27,427 nucleotides of DNA, from the NCBI GenBank assembly GCA_900766915.1, contig CAAFXE010000138.1, positions 1 through 27,427 on the forward strand, written 5' to 3'. The DNA comes from Lachnospiraceae bacterium. Lineage in GTDB: Bacteria; Bacillota; Clostridia; Lachnospirales; Lachnospiraceae. Position 1 is the first letter of the stretch. Each line of letters starts with the position of its first letter. Below the pieces are notes generated by a model. The model did not search any database and was not told the origin of the DNA. It was given only the letters and a program-made list of their open reading frames with translations. The translations under genes were made by a program, and so were the position numbers. Positions 6,570 through 16,400 of this stretch are shown here, piece by piece.

Positions 6570-7280
6570 ATGAAAAATTACAGATATAAGAAGTTACATA
6601 GCAGGAGCGGTATTACCCGTGCAGCCTGCATATTAATGATATTGATCATACTGATGCTCATATTGATTTCTATTCCTGCATGGAAATATTATCGGAACCG
6701 TGCGGCAGAGTTAGGATGCGGAAGCTCCTTAAATACTGCCAACCATCAGTTGTCCATTGAGTATCTTGCTGGAACAAAGATTACACCGGAAAAAGCAAAA
6801 GAAATCGTTACTGTTGCGATGGATGGATGGGATGATTTATGCCCCGGTGGAGGGACTCCTTATCTTGTGAAAGAAGAGAGTAAGGTGGGTTACCGGGTAG
6901 TCTGCGGTCTTCATGATCAGGATACGAAGGAGCGTACCAGATTAAATGCGTCCAATGCATTGGAGCAGATTGAAAAATCTGTTAAAGAGGAAAGAACACT
7001 GGGAGTCGATTATCCGGATCGCGTGACGGTTGTTTTGAATGATAAAGAATATGAAGCATTTCTTACGGATGAAGAAAGCGGTTTGAAACGTGGTACAGGA
7101 GCCACTACCGGAGTGAAAGGAACTGTGATATACTATTCCATTACAGGACATAGTGAGTTTGGAGAGGAATCCGGTCTGAAGGAAGGTCAGGTCTGGTACT
7201 TTTCCTATGCGGATGAAACGCATTGTGCCAACTGGAGCAGTATCGATGGCTGGAGCGGAGACAGTTACCTGAAGGATTAG
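6570..7280 (+). CDS. atypical prepilin-like single-span membrane protein
   Basis: 236 residues, family not recognised. The N-terminus MKNYRYKKLHSRSG is followed by ITRAACILMILIILMLIL, a basic leader ending in Gly and one long hydrophobic helix (about 17-39), as in prepilins, but the expected Glu at mature position 5 is Ala and there is an Arg at position 3. The C-terminal 190 residues are soluble and probably extracytoplasmic, with Cys49, a GGGTPY turn and a Trp-rich end. It may be a non-classical minor pilin or a membrane-anchored assembly factor. It lies 16 bases upstream of the prepilin peptidase gene, in the pilus operon. Confidence 0.7.
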   Translation: MKNYRYKKLHSRSGITRAACILMILIILMLILISIPAWKYYRNRAAELGCGSSLNTANHQLSIEYLAGTKITPEKAKEIVTVAMDGWDDLCPGGGTPYLVKEESKVGYRVVCGLHDQDTKERTRLNASNALEQIEKSVKEERTLGVDYPDRVTVVLNDKEYEAFLTDEESGLKRGTGATTGVKGTVIYYSITGHSEFGEESGLKEGQVWYFSYADETHCANWSSIDGWSGDSYLKD

Positions 7281-7295
7281 GAAGGATACTTACAA

Positions 7296-8099
7296 ATGTC
7301 GATTTATGAAGATACATTTTTGATGATATATTGCTGTATGATTGCAGGGATTTTGGGAGCAGTCCTTGGTTCCTTCTTAAACTGTGCAGCTTTTCGAATC
7401 TCCAGAGGTGAATCCTTTTTTGGAGGTCACAGCAGATGTCCGTCCTGTGGTCATGATTTGGGGGTTTTAGATCTGGTACCGATTTTTAGCTGGCTTTTCC
7501 TTGGCGGAAAATGCCGCTACTGTAAAACCAAAATATCAGCAAGATACCCCATCACGGAAGGGCTGTTTGCACTGATGACAGTTTTATGTCTGTTGAAATT
7601 TGACCTGTCAGCAGAATGTCTACGCAATCTGATCTTTGGATGCTGCCTTTTTAGCCTTTCTCTGGTAGATCTTGAAGTATTGATAATACCCAACGGATGC
7701 CTGCTGACGGCAGCCGCTGCATGGTTTTTAGCGCTCCCATTTATGAAGATGGGAATGGGAGATGTATTGCTGCATCTTCTGTCAGCATTGCTGTATGGCG
7801 GAGGCCTGCTCATGCTTTCCCTGGCAGCAGATCGAATATTGAATAAAGAAAGTCTTGGAGGCGGTGACATTAAACTGTTCGCAGTGATGGGTTTATACCT
7901 GGGAATGACAGCGTCTTTGTTTGCATTATTGCTTTCCTGTATTTTGGGGCTTATTTTTGCCTTTGGAAGGAAATGGATACCGGTGGGAGAAGGAGAACAT
8001 TTTCCATTTGGCCCGGCAATCGCAGCAGCCACATGGATCATGCTGCTGTATGGTCAGCCTTTGGTAAACTGGTATCTGCAGTTTGCAGGACTTGGGTGA
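7296..8099 (+). CDS. pilD: prepilin peptidase / N-methyltransferase (A24 family)
   Basis: Integral membrane aspartyl protease of 267 residues that cleaves prepilin leaders on the cytoplasmic side and N-methylates the new end. Visible are the N-terminal zinc-type domain with CPSC (48-51) and CRYC (73-76) inside GSFLNC...PIFSWLFLGGKC, then the two catalytic aspartates, Asp125 in SLVDLEVLIIPN and Asp191 in GGGDIKLF, and the PFGPAIA motif near the end. About seven to eight membrane helices are apparent. It has a GAAGGA ribosome-binding site nine bases before the ATG. Keeping both Cys pairs implies methylase as well as protease activity. It should process all the prepilins encoded here. Confidence 0.96.
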   Translation: MSIYEDTFLMIYCCMIAGILGAVLGSFLNCAAFRISRGESFFGGHSRCPSCGHDLGVLDLVPIFSWLFLGGKCRYCKTKISARYPITEGLFALMTVLCLLKFDLSAECLRNLIFGCCLFSLSLVDLEVLIIPNGCLLTAAAAWFLALPFMKMGMGDVLLHLLSALLYGGGLLMLSLAADRILNKESLGGGDIKLFAVMGLYLGMTASLFALLLSCILGLIFAFGRKWIPVGEGEHFPFGPAIAAATWIMLLYGQPLVNWYLQFAGLG

Positions 8100-8142
8100 T
8101 AGACAGATTACATTTTTACAAAGATAAAGTGAGGATTTTACA

Positions 8143-9168
8143 ATGAAAAAAGCGATTTTGGGAGTTGATATGGGCCATGACCGTCTGAAGCTGGTGCTGA
8201 TGAAGGGTAAAAAGATCATGAAGACAGCCACAGTTCAGATGCCGGAAAGACTGATCCAGGAAGGAAGAGTTGCATCCGTAGAAACCATGGCGGAACTGAT
8301 TCGAAAGACCATGAAAGCAGAAGGAATGCGTTGTTCCAAGGCAGCCTGGGTGATTCCCAATGAAAATATATTTGTGAGAAATGTAAAAATGCCTCAGATG
8401 ACTCCGGCGCAGCTTACTTATAATCTGCCGTTTGAATTCCGGGATTACATTACCGGGGAATCGAAGGATTATGTGTATGATTATGCAATGCTTTCTGATC
8501 TTCAGGAAATGGAAGAGCAAAGAAACAGTGAGGAACAGGACGAAGAGGAAGATTTTGCCGGTCCGGGAATGGAACTGATGGCAGTTGCTGTACCGTCTGT
8601 GTTGATAGAGGAAGCAAAACAGATTTTCCGTAAATCAGGGATGAAGCTTGTGATGGCAGCACCTGCAGTGTGTAGCTACAGTGCCCTCATTCGTCAAAAA
8701 GGTGCAGAGGATCAGCAGGAATATTGTATTCTGGACATTGGATATCAGGCAATCCGCATGTACATGTTCCGTGGAGAACGTCACAATGTAACCCGTGTGC
8801 TGGAAATCGGATTATATCAGTTAGATGATGCGATTTCAGATGCCTACAATGTAGATGTTCATCTGGCTCATACCTACCTGATGACCAATTATGATAACTG
8901 TCAGAATAAAGATGTATGTCTTGAAGTATACCAGAGAATCGCTGTTGAGCTGATGCGTACTTTGAATTTCTATCGTTTCAGTAATCCGGACAGTTTGCTG
9001 ACAGATATATGGCTTTGCGGCGGTGGTGTTGAAATCCCTGCTTTGCAGGATGCCATAAAAAATGTATTGGATATTAATATTCACTCAGCGAAAGAACTTG
9101 TTTCAGGCGGAGAATATATGGAAAACAACAGTATGTTTGTGCAGGCAATCGGAATTACACAGAATTAA
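8143..9168 (+). CDS. pilM: PilM, actin-like cytoplasmic ring protein
   Basis: Cytoplasmic ATP-binding protein of 341 residues with the FtsA/actin fold that links the inner membrane PilN-PilO pair to the motor. Phosphate-1 loop LGVDMGHDRLKLV lies near residue 6, phosphate-2 YCILDIGYQAIRMYMF near 200, and an adenosine-type loop LCGGGVEIPAL near 290. The segment NVKMPQMTPAQLTYNLPFEF is characteristic of PilM. An acidic insertion (around residues 122-142, QRNSEEQDEEED) separates the subdomains. It is followed directly by pilN and pilO in the standard MNO order. Confidence 0.93.
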   Translation: MKKAILGVDMGHDRLKLVLMKGKKIMKTATVQMPERLIQEGRVASVETMAELIRKTMKAEGMRCSKAAWVIPNENIFVRNVKMPQMTPAQLTYNLPFEFRDYITGESKDYVYDYAMLSDLQEMEEQRNSEEQDEEEDFAGPGMELMAVAVPSVLIEEAKQIFRKSGMKLVMAAPAVCSYSALIRQKGAEDQQEYCILDIGYQAIRMYMFRGERHNVTRVLEIGLYQLDDAISDAYNVDVHLAHTYLMTNYDNCQNKDVCLEVYQRIAVELMRTLNFYRFSNPDSLLTDIWLCGGGVEIPALQDAIKNVLDINIHSAKELVSGGEYMENNSMFVQAIGITQN

Positions 9169-9185
9169 AAAAGAGGTGCTAGATC

Positions 9186-9818
9186 ATGGCTTTAAAACGA
9201 AATGAAAATAATAAAAAAACGAAGGCACCAGCCCGTGGCCGCTTGCCGGTAAAGAGAACGATTAACCTTGCGACAGTGGGGGAAAAGCCTGTGAATCCTT
9301 TTATCGCAGTTCCTGCTATTGTACTTATTGTAGTGGCAGCAGCATTATTTAGCAAAATTGCGGTCATTGACCGTATGGTGAAGGTTAGCCAGGCACAGGC
9401 AGAGGTGTCCTATCTGCAGTCACAGATCGATGCAGGATATGAAAGAATCGAAAGCTTTGGAGAACTGGTGGAAGAGTATGCACATTATACCTATTCCGGC
9501 ATGACAGAGGAAGAACTACAAAGAGTTGACCGGGATGATGTTATGGAAATGCTGCAGCGTGTGGTACTTCCGGAGGCTCAGGTAGAGACATGGACATTGG
9601 TAGGAAATGAATTGAATCTGCCGATTACAGATACTACCTTACAGAAAATCAATCTTTTGGTACAGCAGTTAAATCAGGAACCGATGGTGGATTTTTGTAC
9701 AGTTTCAACAGCAGCTACCAATGACAGAAATGGAAGCCAGGTGGTTTCTGATGCAAATGCAAGGGTAACCGCACAGGTAACCGTTTATTTAAAACAGGTC
9801 GAGGAGGATGTTGAATAA
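9186..9818 (+). CDS. pilN: PilN-like alignment-complex protein
   Basis: Bitopic membrane protein of 210 residues. A basic cytoplasmic tail holds RTINLATV, matching the INL-type motif by which PilN binds PilM, followed by a membrane helix at about 41-60 and then a coiled coil (QAQAEVSYLQSQIDAGYERI). The outer ferredoxin-like domain contains ...VLPEAQVETWTLVGNELNLPITDTT. It has a GAGGTG ribosome-binding site at 9172-9177. The stop codon overlaps the start of the next gene by one base (TAATG), indicating coupled translation with PilO. Confidence 0.9.
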   Translation: MALKRNENNKKTKAPARGRLPVKRTINLATVGEKPVNPFIAVPAIVLIVVAAALFSKIAVIDRMVKVSQAQAEVSYLQSQIDAGYERIESFGELVEEYAHYTYSGMTEEELQRVDRDDVMEMLQRVVLPEAQVETWTLVGNELNLPITDTTLQKINLLVQQLNQEPMVDFCTVSTAATNDRNGSQVVSDANARVTAQVTVYLKQVEEDVE

Positions 9819-10441
9819 TGAAAATTTTAAGCAGAGATTTCACAATCAAAGAAAAAATCCTCCTGTTGATCCTAAGCTTATTTCTGGTTGGACTGGCTTA
9901 TTTTCAGTTTATAGACCGACCTGTTCGCCAGGATCTTGCAGCAGCTCAGGCAGAGAAGGATGCGCTGCAGATGGAACTTGATGCAGTGATGATCAAGGCT
10001 GCGCAGCTTCAGATTATGGAAGAGGAATTAAAGAATCTTTCCAATAAAGAATCCATAAGTGTGATGGAAAGCTACAATAACAGTAAGGCAGAGATTAAGC
10101 TGTTAAATGACGTTTTGGCAAGTACTACACAGTACTCCATCGCATTTTCCAATGTTACAAGAAACGGTGATCAGATTCGCCGTGATTTTACTTTGCAGTT
10201 TGTAACAGCTGATTACAAGGCAGCATGCAAGGTATTAGAGGAGCTTGGAAACAGTCAGTATCGCTGCCTGATCGGTAATATTGCATGCTCAGCAGAAAGC
10301 GGAGACATTACTTCCGGTCCGGTGGCCGTCAATGCCACAGCTACCTTTTACGAAACCATGGTAGGCGGTGTGGAAGATGCAGGACTTCCGGTGGATGAAA
10401 ACCGTGCAGAGAGCCCGGCAGTAACAGATGGGGATTATTAA
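9818..10441 (+). CDS. pilO: PilO-like alignment-complex protein
   Basis: Membrane protein of 207 residues forming the heterodimer with PilN. A short cytoplasmic tail (MKILSRDFTIKEK) is followed by a membrane helix at about 13-31, a long coiled coil (AAAQAEKDALQMELDAVM) and a C-terminal ferredoxin-like domain (about 95-180) with SIAFSNVTRNGDQIRRDFTL. The last 20 residues are acidic and probably disordered. Translation is coupled to pilN by the TAATG overlap, and its stop lies one base before the start of the giant pilin gene. No PilP or secretin follows, as expected for a single-membrane cell. Confidence 0.9.
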   Translation: MKILSRDFTIKEKILLLILSLFLVGLAYFQFIDRPVRQDLAAAQAEKDALQMELDAVMIKAAQLQIMEEELKNLSNKESISVMESYNNSKAEIKLLNDVLASTTQYSIAFSNVTRNGDQIRRDFTLQFVTADYKAACKVLEELGNSQYRCLIGNIACSAESGDITSGPVAVNATATFYETMVGGVEDAGLPVDENRAESPAVTDGDY

Positions 10442-10442
10442 T

Positions 10443-13400
10443 ATGAAAATTCTGAATAAAAAGAATAACAGAGGTGTATCACTGGCTGAAATGCTGATCG
10501 TGGTAGCCATTCTTTTAATATTGATGGCAGTGGCAGTTCCATCTGTGATTACCATACAAAGAAATCTGCGCCAGACAGAATTAGATGCCAAGGCGGAAAC
10601 GATTTATGTGGCGGTGCAGAATAAGCTCAGTAAGATGAAGGCAGGCGGTAATACGGCTGTCTTTCAACATGTAGACGATGAGTCAAATAAGGTATTTCCA
10701 TTTCAGGGAGATTTTCCAAGTGATGCCGATGAAAACAAAGATAATATAAAAAAAGGTGATATTTTCTATTTTACTTCAGCGTCTTTGGATGATTCTGACA
10801 GTGCAGTTGCCATTATCATGGATCGCAATACTGTGGATGAAAGTTTGTTAAATAATCATTGGGTTATAGAATTTAATCCTAAAAGTGCAGTTGTTTATGC
10901 AGTGTACTACAGCGAAGATAGGGCTGAATGTGATAAAGAATATATTGATGAATTCGTTAAATATGACTATAACCTTCGTAATAGAGAAAACAGAATACGG
11001 GATGGTGCGCGTGTTGGATATTATGGAGGCGGTTCTGCCGTTATAAGTAGTACAGTTACTACATTATCCCCTTCATTGTCTATTATTAATGCAGAAACTT
11101 TATCGGCAGAAATCACATGTACTGTGCCAGCTTCTATTACAGAATTTCCAGTATTTAAAGTGGATTTAAGTGATACAAATGGTCATACATTTACTAAATA
11201 TTATGCATATTTTGGATGCGACAGTGAATACAGAGATAAAATCAATGCTGAGGCAAATGGCATAAATAACGTAGACTATCTTTCAATGAAAAGATCTGCA
11301 AGAACCTTTAGGTTGTCTCTTACGTTGGATGATCTGAGTACAGATACAAGAAGATTTAAAAATTTATATGGGTCAGGAAGTTCTCATACTGTTAAATTAG
11401 AAGAAGGTACTCCCTTAAAGATTACAGTTACAGTAAAGTGTCCGGGAAGTTTTAACATTACACAGAATTTAAGTGATACAAAGATTACAAACAGTCTTTT
11501 TGCGGATCAGAACAGTTATTTAGCTTCAGATGTCAATCGGATTAATGAAAATTACGGAAAAGAAGAATTTCCAGCAGTGATTAGTTATGGTCGTCATTTA
11601 CAAAATCTTGATAGTGATTCTGGAGTATCAGAAGATGTTAAATATGCAGTTCAGAGCAGTGATATTACATTTACCGATATCGCGGATGTAGAAAAACCAT
11701 ATGATTGGTCTGAACAATATCAAACATCATTTTATAATGGATTTACGCAAGGACGCCCTAATTTTAGACCAATTAAGAATGAAAATTTACTTTGCTATGA
11801 TGGTGCATCCTACCGTGTAATCAATCTTATTGAGGAAAGAACAACAGATGTCGGTTTATTTGAACACCTTGGAAATAATCAAACGATAAAAAATGTATTT
11901 CTGACCGGAACAAAAGTTGCATCGAAAGAAGGTGCAGCCGGGGCATTGATTGGAAGTGTAAGCGGTAAGGCAAGTGTCGAGCATTGTCAGGTATTTTTAA
12001 CTTCTAATGATATTAGCGGAAAGTCAAATGAAAATGTTTGGATCAGCGGTAAAACAGCCGGTGGTCTGATTGGCGTATTTGGAAAGAATAATACAGATGT
12101 GTTATCTGTCAAGAATTGCTCTGCCTCTACGGTGGTTGGCAACTTTTCTCTAAACGGCACAAAAACAGCAGTAGATGTTTTTGAGACAGAGTCTGTCGGT
12201 GGACTCATAGGAAAGGTTGAAATGGGAAATGCTGAACTTTTAGAGTCTTATGCAGATTGTTATCTGGTTGGAAAGATTGCAGGAGGATTAATCGGTAGCA
12301 GTGCCGGAAAAGTGGATCTTTCATACTGTTATTCAGCCGGTTTCTTAACCTATGAGCAAAAAGGTGCAGGATTTGTATGTGGTTCAGCAAGTATGGGTTC
12401 GTCCTATACAGTAGTACATCGAAATTATGTGCCGTCAGATGTGTTGCCGTTTTATAGTACGGCGGAATCAGGAACTGTATCCGGTAATGTATATTATGCT
12501 ACAGGAACCAATGTGACTGATAACAACAATCTTCCAGAAAATAATGATGGCATTAAGACACAGCCATTTTCTAATGCTTCGACAATTGGCGAGATAACCA
12601 CAAATCTGAATAGTGGACAGAGTATCTTTAAACAGGATACTTCGGATTCAGTACCATATAACTTGATGAAACAGTCTTTGACAACGTATACCTACCCGGT
12701 ATTAACCTATCAGGCTACAGATGGTACAAGGACTTCTTTTATTCATTATGGAGATTGGGAAGCAACTTTCCAGGTGGGCGCACTGGTTTATTATGAAGAG
12801 TACCGCACCTTTGATAAAAACGGAAATGCGTCTCTGCCAACCTATGGTTTTTATGGTGCAAATGTTGACTCAACATTAAAAGATGATCCTAACATTACAG
12901 TGGTGGGAGATGGATATGGTCTTGTTTATCGTAAATCCGGAGACGTGCTACCGGAGAACGTTACAGTTACAATTCAGGATGGAAATAAAGTGGTCAAAAA
13001 TACTTCTTTTTCATTGAAATCTTTGACTCCTAAGCTGGTTACCTATGATGGTGTTCAATATAATGTTTATCCATTCCCTTCAGATATTGTAAATACCACG
13101 ACAGCATCAGAAGCGTTCTACTTAAAGGCGAAAATTGAGACAGGTGATACAAATCAGGATTACTACTTTTTTAATCCACATTTTGCAAAAAAAGTAATAT
13201 ATTTGACAGATCCTGAAGCAAGTGTGCCTGGATTGACAAAAGACGATGATGTTTTTGTTCGTACAGGACGTCATTTATATATGATGAGCTTGTATTATGA
13301 TAAATATGCTGAAGTAACGAAAGATTCAAGATTTTTACAAGAGAGAAATATTGATTATTCTAAGTATAGCTGGAAAAATTATTGCCCAAGAACAGTAGAA

Positions 13401-16400
13401 AATCCAACTTCTCAGGGACCAATTGCAGGTAATGCAATTCCGTTTAAAGCAACTTATGACGGAAATTGTAACTGGATAACAAATGTAAGTTTTACAACAG
13501 ATCAAGGATCTTATGTTGGCTTCTTTGGACGTAACGAAGGTACGATCAAAAATGTTGTTCTGCGTGCTTCTTATATAGAAGGAAGTAACAAAAATTATTA
13601 TGTTGGTCGTACCGGAGTATTAAGGAATAATGAAAAGGTTTATATGGGAATTCTGGCTGGTTTAAATGAAAAATCGGGTAGGATTTCAAACTGTGCAGTG
13701 GCTGGTTATTATGTGGCAGGCTCAGATGGAACAATTTATGCATATCAGGGCTCTTATCTGTATGCGGGTGGTTTTGTCGGCTCTAACATAGGTACGATTA
13801 GAAATTGTACAGCAGATACACCAACCTTGCGTCTTTCTGCAACTTTTGCGAATGCATATCTTGGAGGCTTTGTCGGTTGGAACGAAAGTCAGATATCCGA
13901 TAGCTATGCCCTGGGACATATTCAGGTGGTATTTGCCAGGGGAGGTAATGTATCCATCGCTGGATTTGCCGGCAGAAATACTGGAAATATTAGAAGCAGT
14001 TACTGTGCTACAGCACTCACAGCCAGCGGTGAAAGTACAGTTTCCTATGGATTTGCACCTGCAGGAGGCACAGTTTCATTATGTAATTATTTGAATGATG
14101 GAACTTATTCCTATGTAAAACACCTTTATCCATTTAATTTTGAAGGAGGAGCTGGTACACCGGTTACATATAATGATCTAAAAGTAGCTGTAGGAAGTGC
14201 ACAGGCAGTAAAATATAGCTTTGACTTTAATAATACAGTAACAGTAAGTAAGAGATATCCATTCCGTGCAGTTGTTACCGACTTAGATGGCAATCGAGTT
14301 CACTATGGTGACTGGTTGGATGATGAAAACATGGGAACTGTTGGAATCTTTTATTGGGAAAGAGAAACCGGTGGTAAAAATAACGGATATCATTTTACCT
14401 ATTTGGGAACAAATGAAGGAAAAGCAATTGGAGGAACCTCTTTGTGTACATCACATGACGATGGAGGTATCATCGCTGAATACGGATATGGTTTCTTTGA
14501 ATTAAATAAAGGTTCTGTGAAAAAGCTTACAATATCCGGTGCAACGACTAATAATGGAAATGTATTAGATTTTTCCAAAAATATAGTATATAACACAGCT
14601 GCATCCGAAGCATTACAGAAACAAATGCGTTTGAATTTGGCAGATGGGGGAGAAGCGACATATTCATTTTACGCTTTCACAACAAGAACTCCCGAAGAAG
14701 CAATTGAAACGGATGTAGATAATGGAAATTATCTTTGTATGAATGGGAATGTGGCGAACAGTACATGGACGTTGGAGTATGAAAAGGTAGGCGGATCTGT
14801 AGAAACATATAAATATACTGTCAGCCCATTTTTTGCAAATGCCATGAGTACTGTCGATGGAGTTGAGATTACAGCAACTGACGGCAGTAAGACTGATTAC
14901 TCAAAAGAGCCAGGAGTGGCAGATAATGGTGGCAATGTCAATAATAACTACGAGATAAGAAGTATTGAGCAGTTACAGTTTATCAACTGGAGAATGTATA
15001 ATGGCAGTAATACAAAGTTGACATATAAAGATGTGACGACTGAAGGAAATAGAGATCAATTTCCATATGAATGTGCACAAGGAACTGCAAAAAAACATTA
15101 TTCACAAACACATGATTTAGCCAATAAAACAGATGATAATGGTTCTGTGAAAGAATTCTATGCATTGGGACGTGCTGGTAGACCATTTATGGAACATTAT
15201 AACGGTAATTCTTATCAGATTAAAAATATACGTATTGAGATGTCAACAAGTTCGTATGTTGGTTTGTTTGGTGAACTTGGTGGTGGAACAGTCCTTGAAA
15301 ATATTATTATGTGTGCTGAACCGGGCAAAGGTATCATTGAGAATCAATATTGTCCATATTCAGGTGGAGACAACAATGGTTATAGAGAACCTGTAACAGG
15401 TGCTTTGGCTGGTATGGTATGGGTAAAAGGAAATGAAATTACAATAAAAAATTGTTCAGCCTCTGGATATATCGTTAAGTACTCCGGTAAAATTCCACAG
15501 GGTAGCGGTTTTTATCGATATATTAGTGTAGGCGGATTGGTCGGCTCATTATTTAGTGGAAAACTGGAAAATTGCAGTGCGGCAAATACGGTAGTTGTTG
15601 ATTCGAATGATTTACGTGGATTTCGTCAGCAGCTTGGAGGACTAGTTGGTACTGCTGGTAATGCATCTGACAACTCAAATTTCAGTGTTATTAAAAATTG
15701 CTATTCCGGTGGTGAGATAGTTCCAGATAAAAATGAATCAGGTGTGTCAAATTATTTGTGTGGAGGCTTAATTGGTAATGGTGCAGGACACGATCGACAG
15801 CAGGGGTCAAAAGGAATAGAAACAAAAATAAATGATTGTTATACATACTGTAACATTTCTGAAAGCAAGAGCAATGCAAATGGCAATGTGCCAGCATTTG
15901 ACGGATTTTACTATATTGCAACCAATATTAAAAATTCAAATATTAATGGTGGCTTTTACTTAGAATATAGCGGAAAAAATCCTGCAGAGCAATTAGGAAC
16001 TGGTTATAGCTATACTCAGATGTCTGATGGTACGTTATTGCAAGCGTTGGGGGGGGATGTTTCTGAAACAGGAAACACATCAAATAAAGATGCAGGATTC
16101 CATGCGGTTACTACAACAGAAGGTAATGGTGCGAATGTTGATGGTAAATATAGTTTCCCAAATCTCTCTGCCTTAGAGGGTAAGAATTATCCGTTCCCAG
16201 CAGTGATTCAACAGAAGGACTTGATTTTTAGTACTGCTGACCAGGTAAAATACGTTTATGTCCACTATGGTGATTGGCCAACAAATGGTCCATATTGGGA
16301 AAATGGATTTGATACCATGGATATCTTCCTTAACATGGATCAAGATGCAAACTATACTGGATATGCGACAAAAGTATTTTATTTAAATCCAAACAGTTTG

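Noticed and set aside
7517..8041. 174-residue minus-strand frame inside pilD
   Set aside because: It is a shadow of a clear prepilin peptidase gene with intact catalytic motifs on the + strand.
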